Positions 1 to 4,233 of a stretch of DNA of 5,035 nucleotides are shown here, in pieces; position 1 is the stretch's first letter; the number at the start of each line of letters is the position of its first letter. A program made the translations under genes and the position numbers. The notes below the pieces were generated by a model, which was not told the origin of the DNA, ran no database searches, and saw nothing but the letters and a program-made list of their open reading frames with translations. The stretch comes from Chloroflexota bacterium (GTDB lineage Bacteria > Chloroflexota > Limnocylindria > QHBO01): assembly GCA_029865285.1 (NCBI GenBank), contig JAOUHE010000125.1, forward strand, positions 1 to 5,035, given 5' to 3'.

Positions 1-40
1 CGCAACCATCATAGGGACCGGTCGGCACGGCAGGAAACGT

Positions 41-72
41 GAGAGGCGGCACCCTCGCGGGCGCCGCCTCTC
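41..72 (-). terminator. Hairpin after the zinc-ribbon gene, probable terminator
   Basis: A perfect 10-bp inverted repeat (GAGAGGCGGC at 41-50 with GCCGCCTCTC at 63-72) encloses a 12-base loop. On the reverse strand it begins about 20 bases past the stop codon of the zinc-ribbon gene, where an intrinsic terminator would be expected. The tail after the stem on that strand (ACGTTTCC) has only three consecutive T residues, so it is not a textbook terminator. It may instead protect the 3' end of the mRNA. It could also serve a gene entering from the left on the forward strand, but there is no T-tract on that side. Confidence 0.6.
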
Positions 73-92
73 GATACTGAACCGCTGCGGGA

Positions 93-437
93 CTATTCGC
101 GCATCAGCCGGAAGCAGTCGCTGCAGTAGACCGGACGCGCGCCGGTCGGACGGAAGGGGACCTGCGTCTCCTTGCTGCAACGTGCGCATGTCGCGTCGAA
201 CATCTCGCGCGGGCCACGGCTGTAGCCGCCCCCGCCGTAGCTGCCGCCACCGTTGCCAGCGCCAGCGTAGCTCGAGCCGCCGCCACCGCCGGTGGCGCGT
301 CGCTGCGCCCGACAGGACGAACAGCGCTTGGGCGCAGAGGTGAATCCCTTCTGCGCGAAGAATTCCTGCTCGGATGCGGAGAAGACGAAGTCGATTCCGC
401 AGTCGGCGCAGGTCAGAACCTGGTCGGTGTAGGCCAC
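93..437 (-). CDS. Double zinc-ribbon protein with CxxC-x17-CxxC module
   Basis: The product is a 114-residue cytoplasmic protein with four CxxC pairs, probably binding two zinc ions. The N-terminal ribbon has C10/C13 and C39/C42 and resembles the small probable zinc-ribbon domain that starts TDQxLxCxDCGxxFxF. The C-terminal ribbon has C84/C87 and C105/C108, with exactly 17 residues between the pairs, matching the CxxC-x17-CxxC module. Residues 50-76 between them form a low-complexity linker rich in Gly, Ser and Tyr (for example GGSYGGGGYSRG). No catalytic residues are visible. Nucleic-acid or protein binding is inferred from the fold and linker and has not been shown for this family. I chose the GTG at 437 because GGGAGGG lies 6 bases upstream and the conserved domain starts right after it. 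The frame stays open for 62 more codons upstream, but that stretch is low-complexity and unlike the family. The gene is alone on its strand and is followed by a hairpin. Confidence 0.85.
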   Translation of the reverse strand: MAYTDQVLTCADCGIDFVFSASEQEFFAQKGFTSAPKRCSSCRAQRRATGGGGGSSYAGAGNGGGSYGGGGYSRGPREMFDATCARCSKETQVPFRPTGARPVYCSDCFRLMRE

Positions 438-443
438 GAGGGA

Positions 444-450
444 CCCTCCC
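444..450 (-). promoter_or_regulatory. Strong Shine-Dalgarno of the zinc-ribbon gene
   Basis: GGGAGGG on the reverse strand lies 6 bases before the GTG at 437 and decides that start over the in-frame upstream options. Reverse-strand GTGGGAGGG (452 to 444), which contains it, is perfectly complementary to CCCTCCCAC at 548 to 540 on the same strand. If transcription begins upstream of 548, the site could be paired in the mRNA leader. Confidence 0.7.
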
Positions 451-595
451 ACATAGAGTTGCCATGTCGGGCATCCACGTCTGAGAGTGACGCCGGCCAC
501 GGGTCTTGCCGCTACCCCGTGAGCCGACGAATGGACGTGGTGGGAGGGGGAGGGAAGGCTGCTGGCGCCGCTTCTCTTACGGCCCGACTGGCGCG

Positions 596-623
596 AGTAT
601 ACGCGTACGCATGCGGAGCGCAA
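596..623 (-). promoter_or_regulatory. Candidate promoter for the zinc-ribbon gene
   Basis: On the reverse strand, TATACT (601 to 596) matches the -10 consensus at 5 of 6 positions. It is preceded, after a 16-base spacer, by TTGCGC (623 to 618), a -35 match only in its first three bases. The start point would be near 589, giving a leader of about 150 bases before the GTG at 437. This is the best AT-containing -10 I can see in the divergent intergenic region, but the -35 is weak and a closer promoter cannot be excluded. Confidence 0.35.
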
Positions 624-648
624 GAGGGAGGGACCGGTTCGGCCGCGC

Positions 649-654
649 TATGCT
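649..654 (+). promoter_or_regulatory. Possible -10 element for the small membrane protein gene
   Basis: TATGCT ends 9 bases before the ATG at 664. No Shine-Dalgarno sequence is visible (the bases before the ATG are GCGGAACGA), so a start point near 661-664 and a leaderless or near-leaderless mRNA would explain the layout. I see no convincing -35 hexamer at the right distance, so this rests on one hexamer and on the absence of a ribosome site. Confidence 0.25.
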
Positions 655-663
655 GCGGAACGA

Positions 664-849
664 ATGCGCACCATCGGAACCGTGCTTGGCGTCATCATCG
701 CCCTGGGCGGGGCGGTCTGGATCGCCCAGGGGCTGAATCTGCCCTTCGCCCCGGGCAGCTTCATGACCGGTGATCGGGCCTGGATCGTGCTCGGCTCCGT
801 CGCGGTCGTCGGCGGGGTTGCGCTGGTCATGGCGGCACGCCGCTGGTAG
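664..849 (+). CDS. Small two-helix membrane protein, function unknown
   Basis: The product is a 61-residue protein with two hydrophobic segments, about residues 5-24 and 39-57. They are joined by a short polar hairpin (GLNLPFAPGSFMTGDRAW), and the C-terminus is basic (AARRW). The layout of helix, QGLN, GSFMTG, helix is one I associate with small uncharacterised membrane proteins of high-GC bacteria, and no specific function is known to me. The positive-inside rule suggests the C-terminal Arg-Arg is cytoplasmic. The ATG at 664 puts the first helix right at the N-terminus and is the only sensible start. The gene runs divergently from the zinc-ribbon gene and converges on the PncA-like gene, with only 10 bp between the two stop codons. 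It appears to be a single-gene transcript. Confidence 0.75.
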   Translation: MRTIGTVLGVIIALGGAVWIAQGLNLPFAPGSFMTGDRAWIVLGSVAVVGGVALVMAARRW

Positions 850-862
850 CGGGGTCTCGCTA
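847..862. other. Small inverted repeat spanning two convergent stop codons
   Basis: TAGCG (847-851) and CGCTA (858-862) form a 5-bp stem with a 6-base loop. The outer three bases on each side are the TAG stop codons of the two convergent genes. A competing hairpin, CCGCT-GGT-AGCGG at 840-852, overlaps it. Neither has a T-tract, so a terminator role is weak. No better terminator is visible for either gene nearby. Confidence 0.25.
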
Positions 863-1480
863 GCCTGGCACACCCCACGCGTCGCCAGGTGCCCCCGGCT
901 CAAGGGTGATCCCCGCCGCCGACATCTCGGTGAGCGCGCGCTCACCGTCCCCGGACGCCAGGTCGACGGCGGCCACGGCATCGGTCAGAAGCGTCGCTCG
1001 GAAGCCCAGGCGCGCGGCATCGAGCGCGGTGGCGCGCACGCAGTAGTCGGTCGCCAGGCCGCACACAACGACCTCCGTCACGCGCAACTGCCGCAGCGAC
1101 GCCTCGAGCCCCGTGGGTCGCTCGTCGCCGGTTGTGGGATCACGCACCGTGAACCCGGAGTACCCGTCCTCGCCATCACGCCCCTTGCGGACGGACTCGC
1201 CCGCGACGATCAGGTTCGGATGGAAGTCCGCACCCCAGGTATCGGCCACGCAATGGACGGGCCAGATACCGCCATCCTTGGCGAAGTGCGGGGTCGATGC
1301 GGGGTGCCAGTCCTGCGTGTAGAACACCGGGGCGCCGGCGGCCACGGCCCGCTGCACCTGGTCGTTGACGCGTCCGACAACCTCCTCGCCGCCGCGCACG
1401 GACAGGCTGCCCGCAGGATCGGCGAAGTCGTTCTGCAGGTCAACGACGATGAGCGCGGTGGTCGGGCCGTACCTCAGCAT
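860..1480 (-). CDS. pncA: Nicotinamidase, isochorismatase-like hydrolase family
   Basis: The product is a 206-residue cysteine hydrolase, close to the usual 180-215 residues. It probably converts nicotinamide to nicotinate and ammonia in the cytoplasmic NAD salvage pathway. The catalytic triad of the family is visible: D14 in IVVDLQNDF, K99 in SVRKG and C147 in ATDYCVRAT. The metal site typical of nicotinamidases is also present, with D57 and H59 in TQDWHP, H65, and H76 in IWPVHC. The spacing is close to that of mycobacterial PncA (D49/H51/H57/H71). This set favours nicotinamidase over isochorismatase, which lacks the metal site. The ATG at 1480 is preceded by GAGGA at a 6-base spacing, overlapping the exporter's TGA. 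It is the last gene of an operon with a MarR regulator and an MFS exporter, which is unusual for a housekeeping salvage enzyme. A related amide substrate is therefore possible. Confidence 0.9.
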   Translation of the reverse strand: MLRYGPTTALIVVDLQNDFADPAGSLSVRGGEEVVGRVNDQVQRAVAAGAPVFYTQDWHPASTPHFAKDGGIWPVHCVADTWGADFHPNLIVAGESVRKGRDGEDGYSGFTVRDPTTGDERPTGLEASLRQLRVTEVVVCGLATDYCVRATALDAARLGFRATLLTDAVAAVDLASGDGERALTEMSAAGITLEPGAPGDAWGVPG

Positions 1481-1486
1481 CGGGCG

Positions 1487-1491
1487 TCCTC
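1487..1491 (-). promoter_or_regulatory. Ribosome binding site of pncA overlapping the exporter stop
   Basis: GAGGA on the reverse strand shares its first two bases with the TGA stop of the exporter gene (1492 to 1490) and lies 6 bases from the ATG at 1480. Ribosomes finishing the exporter would therefore arrive at the start of pncA, which points to translational coupling. This fixes the start of pncA. Confidence 0.65.
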
Positions 1492-3187
1492 AGTCGAAGG
1501 CGACCATCGGGGCAGGCTCGGAGCCCTCGGCTTCGGCCGACTCCGCGCGCGCCGGTCCGTGATGCGTGCGCAGCGGCAGCTCGGGCAGGAAGAAGAGGGT
1601 CGCAGCGGTTGCCCCGATCGCTGCCACCACGCCGATCCACAGCGCACTGCCGATCGCGAGGCTGAATGCGTTGTTGAAGCCGTTCACGATGTTCGGGACG
1701 AACGGCTCGACTGCCGCCCGGGCCTGCTCCGGCACGGCGGCCAGGATCTGTGCGCCCAGGTCGCCGATCGAACTGAAGTCGCTGCCGGCCCCCGAGGGCG
1801 CGAAGCTGGCGATCTCCGGCGGGACCCCCGCAGCGGTCATCTGGGTCGGCAACTCGCGTATCAGTGCGGAGCCAAAGAGCGTGCCGCCAAGCGCCAGCCC
1901 TACCGTCCCACCGACCTGGCGGAAGAAGGTCAGCGCGCCGGTCGCCGCACCCAGCTGCGCAAAGGGAGCAGCGTTCTGGACCACGATGGTGAAGGCCGCC
2001 AGGCTCGGTCCGATGCCCATTCCCGCCACCACCATCCAGGGCAGCATTTCGCCGAGGCTGGTGTCGCCTCGCAACTGGGTCATCAGCGCGATGCCCACTG
2101 CCACGAGTGCCATGGAAACCACGATCAGCCACCGATAGCGTCCGGTGCGGCTGATCACCTGTCCGGAGACGACTGAGCTGACGATCAGCCCGGCCAGGAG
2201 GGGAAGGATCTGGTAGCCAGATTCAGTCGCGCTGGACCCAAGGACCGTCTGGAACCAGAGGGGGATGAAGATGATCGCTCCGAAGAAGCCGAAGCTGGCA
2301 AGGAAGACCGCGATCAGCGAGACGCTGATCGAGCGATTGCGGAAGAGGCTGAGCGGCAGGATCGGCTCGGACGCCCGCGACTCGACCCAGACGAAGAGCG
2401 CGGAGAATGCCAGGCCAACGAGGATCAGCCCGCCGACCAACGGATCGTTCCACTCGAGCGTTCGCTTGTTGGTGAGGCCGATCAGGATCGGCACGAGTGC
2501 AGCGGCGAAGACGACGCTGCCCAGGTAGTCGATGCTGCGCGCTCGCTCCGGGTGCTTGATCGGCGGCAACAGGCGCCAGATGATGAGCAGCGCCACCGCG
2601 CCGACCGGCAGGTTGACGAAGAAGACCCAGTGCCACGAGAAGTTGTCGGTGAGAAAGCCCCCCAGGGCGGGCCCGATCAGGGCGCTGATGCCGAACACGG
2701 CACCGAACAGACCCTGGTACTTGCCTCGCTCGGCCGGAGTGAACAGGTCGCCGATGACCGCCAGCGCGATCGGAAAGATCGCGCCCGCGCCGAGGCCCTG
2801 CAGGCCGCGAGCGGCGACCAGCTGCCACATCTCCTGCGAGATCCCGGACAGGGCCGAGCCGATCAGGAAGAGGCTGACTCCGAACATCACCATCGGCCGT
2901 CGCCCGAACAGGTCGGACAACTTGCCGTAGATCGGCCCGGAGACCGTGGCGGTGAGCAGGTAGATCGTGACCACCCAGGTGTAGAACTCGTTGCCGTTCA
3001 GATCGTTGACGATGCGCGGCAGGGCGGTACCGACGATCGTCTGGTCCAGTGCAGACAGGAAGACGGCCAGCAGGACCGCGATCAAGATCTCGGCCCGGGC
3101 CCGCGAGTCGATCTGTACGGGAGCGTCGACGGCTGCGCCGTTGGCGATGCGCCTCAAAGGGGCTTCGGTCAAGTCAGTACGCTCCAT
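1490..3187 (-). CDS. DHA2-family MFS drug exporter, 14 transmembrane helices
   Basis: The product is a 565-residue inner-membrane protein, probably a proton-driven exporter of the EmrB/QacA (DHA2) type. Diagnostic motifs appear in order: LDQTIVGTALP in helix 1 (D48), GKLSDLFGRRP in the helix 2-3 loop (residues 88-98), RGLQGLGAGAIFP in helix 4 (127-139) and GPALGGFLTDNFSWHWVFF in helix 5 onward (172-190). I count about 14 hydrophobic segments, the last at about 507-533. A long outward loop (about 444-505) lies before the last helix, as is common in this family, and a polar tail of about 30 residues follows it. The ATG at 3187 overlaps the end of the MarR gene by 14 bp and has only a weak AAGAG upstream, so initiation probably depends on coupling. 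The frame is open 61 codons further upstream, but that stretch overlaps the MarR gene and is not membrane-like. The substrate cannot be read from sequence. The MarR neighbour suggests induction by a toxic or aromatic compound. Confidence 0.92.
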   Translation of the reverse strand: MERTDLTEAPLRRIANGAAVDAPVQIDSRARAEILIAVLLAVFLSALDQTIVGTALPRIVNDLNGNEFYTWVVTIYLLTATVSGPIYGKLSDLFGRRPMVMFGVSLFLIGSALSGISQEMWQLVAARGLQGLGAGAIFPIALAVIGDLFTPAERGKYQGLFGAVFGISALIGPALGGFLTDNFSWHWVFFVNLPVGAVALLIIWRLLPPIKHPERARSIDYLGSVVFAAALVPILIGLTNKRTLEWNDPLVGGLILVGLAFSALFVWVESRASEPILPLSLFRNRSISVSLIAVFLASFGFFGAIIFIPLWFQTVLGSSATESGYQILPLLAGLIVSSVVSGQVISRTGRYRWLIVVSMALVAVGIALMTQLRGDTSLGEMLPWMVVAGMGIGPSLAAFTIVVQNAAPFAQLGAATGALTFFRQVGGTVGLALGGTLFGSALIRELPTQMTAAGVPPEIASFAPSGAGSDFSSIGDLGAQILAAVPEQARAAVEPFVPNIVNGFNNAFSLAIGSALWIGVVAAIGATAATLFFLPELPLRTHHGPARAESAEAEGSEPAPMVAFD

Positions 3188-3644
3188 GCTCTTGGTTGAC
3201 GCGCGCAAAGGCGACCCGCAGCGCTCGGATCGACGAGAGCAGCTCGGTTCGCTCCACGTCTGACAGGTGGTCGAGGGCGAGCGCCATGCGCCTCGCTCGT
3301 TCGATCTGGATCTGGCGGAGGTCAGCCTCCCCCACCGGCGTGAGACCCACGAGCACCACGCGGCGGTCATCGGTGTCGTGCGTCCGCTCGACCAGTCCGC
3401 GCTCCTGCATGCGGGTCACGAGGCCGGTCGCAGTCGGCAGACCGGATCCGAGCATCTCGGCGACGCGGCCCATCGGAAGGGGACCAGATGCCTCGAGGAT
3501 TGTCATCAAGTGGAGGTGCGACATCGAGATCGATCGCTCGTGACAGCGCTGCGCAAAGGCTGCGCGCTCACCGGTCATGAGTGGGCCCAACTCGGTCATC
3601 AGCTCGGTGGCGACGGTTTGCGGGTCGCGAATAGTTCGTGGCAC
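3174..3644 (-). CDS. MarR-family winged-helix transcriptional regulator
   Basis: The product is a 156-residue cytoplasmic DNA-binding protein, expected to act as a dimer. The winged helix-turn-helix runs from about residue 40 to 105. The helix at 57-66 (MGRVAEMLG region) precedes the recognition helix at 69-83 (LPTATGLVTRMQERG). The wing follows with the family signature DDRRVVLVGLTPVG (92-105). The flanking segments at about 8-35 and 106-150 would form the dimer interface. MarR proteins usually repress their own operon and a neighbouring efflux gene until a small, often phenolic, ligand binds. That fits the downstream exporter, which overlaps this gene by 14 bp. I chose the GTG at 3644 because a strong promoter ends 7 bases before it and would give a leaderless mRNA. 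ATG codons further inside would remove part of the dimerisation helix, and the longer open frame runs back through the promoter. Its single cysteine, C34, gives no clear sign of redox sensing. Confidence 0.92.
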   Translation of the reverse strand: MPRTIRDPQTVATELMTELGPLMTGERAAFAQRCHERSISMSHLHLMTILEASGPLPMGRVAEMLGSGLPTATGLVTRMQERGLVERTHDTDDRRVVLVGLTPVGEADLRQIQIERARRMALALDHLSDVERTELLSSIRALRVAFARVNQEHGAY

Positions 3645-3651
3645 GCGAAGG

Positions 3652-3679
3652 ATTATCCACGCTGCGCGGCGCGTGTCAA
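3652..3679 (-). promoter_or_regulatory. Sigma70-type promoter of the MarR-exporter-PncA operon
   Basis: Reverse-strand TTGACA (3679 to 3674) is a perfect -35. GATAAT (3657 to 3652) matches the -10 consensus at 5 of 6 positions, and the spacer is 16 bases. Seven bases separate the -10 from the GTG at 3644, so transcription should begin at or within a base or two of the start codon. There is no Shine-Dalgarno sequence. AT-rich hexamers this good stand out in GC-rich DNA. The promoter lies in the 73-bp gap after the methyltransferase gene, which supports MarR as the first gene of its own operon. Confidence 0.75.
3658..3675. promoter_or_regulatory. 18-bp dyad in the promoter spacer, candidate MarR operator
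   Basis: The sequence has the symmetric form CACGCnnCGCGnnGCGTG, identical to its reverse complement at 14 of 18 positions. It occupies the whole -35/-10 spacer plus the last two bases of the -35. An outer inverted repeat, AATCC (3678-3682 on the forward strand) with GGATT (3650-3654), encloses the core promoter. A shorter CGTG-C-CACG dyad overlaps the GTG start (3637-3645). MarR dimers usually bind dyads of about 16-20 bp that block the promoter, so this is a good candidate autoregulatory site. That role is inferred from position and symmetry. Confidence 0.5.
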
Positions 3680-3717
3680 TCCCACCGTCAGCACTGCGCC
3701 GGGCCGTCGGTGATCCT

Positions 3718-4233
3718 TCAGTAGACCCCGGGCAGGAAACGCTTCGTCCGCGTCCGGTAGTCGGCGTATTCGGGATACCTGTCAGTGAGCCACGCCTCTT
3801 CACGGCGCGCCTTGGCGTCCATGAAGAGGCCGAGCGCGAGTGCCACCACGAACGCCGGAGGGCTGGCGGTGAGCGTGGCCCAGCCGATCGCGGCCAGGAT
3901 CAGTCCGGCGTAGATCGGATGACGGATACGCCGGTAGATGCCGCGTTCCACCATCTCCGCCTCGGCATGCGGTCGCGGCAACGGCGTCAGACTGCGACCG
4001 AGGTCACCAAAGGCCCGCGAGATGCCCCAGGCGCCGATGAGCATCTCGGCGCCACCGACGACGAGCAGCATCCAGCGGACGAACGTCTGCGGCACGATGG
4101 ATCCCAGGTACGGGACACTCGCGACTGCGACCAACCCCAGCAGGATGAACTGGCCTGCCACCCAACCCTCGCCTCGTGGTCCAAGGTTGGGCAAGCGGGT
4201 GTCCCCACCGCCGCTGCCGGCCGGGACCGTCAT
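3718..4233 (-). CDS. ICMT/PEMT-like membrane methyltransferase
   Basis: The product is a 171-residue integral membrane protein of the isoprenylcysteine carboxyl methyltransferase / phospholipid N-methyltransferase superfamily, which uses S-adenosylmethionine. Hydrophobic segments lie at about 25-44, 53-72, 107-123 and 124-140. The cofactor-binding signature is present: ERGIYRRIRHPIYAG (96-110, with R104-H105-P106), followed by the C-terminal REEAWLTDRYPEYADY (144-159) and the closing RFLPG. The real substrate of bacterial members is mostly unknown, and they should not be assumed to methylate prenylated proteins. The ATG at 4233 overlaps the upstream gene's TGA as ATGA and has no clear Shine-Dalgarno sequence, so its translation is probably coupled to that gene. 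It ends 73 bp before the MarR start. No convincing terminator separates it from the MarR promoter, so some readthrough into that operon is possible. Confidence 0.85.
   Translation of the reverse strand: MTVPAGSGGGDTRLPNLGPRGEGWVAGQFILLGLVAVASVPYLGSIVPQTFVRWMLLVVGGAEMLIGAWGISRAFGDLGRSLTPLPRPHAEAEMVERGIYRRIRHPIYAGLILAAIGWATLTASPPAFVVALALGLFMDAKARREEAWLTDRYPEYADYRTRTKRFLPGVY

Noticed and set aside
1..42. 3' end of a forward gene entering from the left, with a TGA at 40-42 before the hairpin
   Set aside because: Only 13 codons are visible (RNHHRDRSARQET), with no recognisable family. Another frame stops at 12, so a gene end cannot be assigned.
438..623. N-terminal extension of the zinc-ribbon gene to 623
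   Set aside because: The added 62 residues are low-complexity and run through the candidate promoter. The GTG at 437 has a strong ribosome site and starts right at the conserved domain.
459..773. Forward-strand frames of 104 and 76 codons across the divergent intergenic region
   Set aside because: They have no ribosome site or recognisable domain. They overlap the promoters and the real membrane protein gene in other frames.
770..2176. Long forward-strand open frame of 468 codons
   Set aside because: It lies antisense to pncA and the exporter. Its translation is rich in Arg, Gly, His and Gln without domains, while the reverse frame has full family motifs. GC-rich DNA leaves such shadow frames open.
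1440..2828. Reverse-strand frames of 230 and 201 codons inside the exporter gene
   Set aside because: They are out-of-frame readings of the exporter and contain no membrane segments. The exporter frame has all DHA2 motifs.
3683..3712. Inverted repeat CACCG/CGGTG as a terminator for the methyltransferase
   Set aside because: It has only a 5-bp stem with a 20-base loop and no T-tract, so it is too weak to call.
3645..3803. N-terminal extension of the MarR gene to 3803
   Set aside because: It would run through the TTGACA/GATAAT promoter and into the methyltransferase gene, and it adds 53 residues not found in the family.
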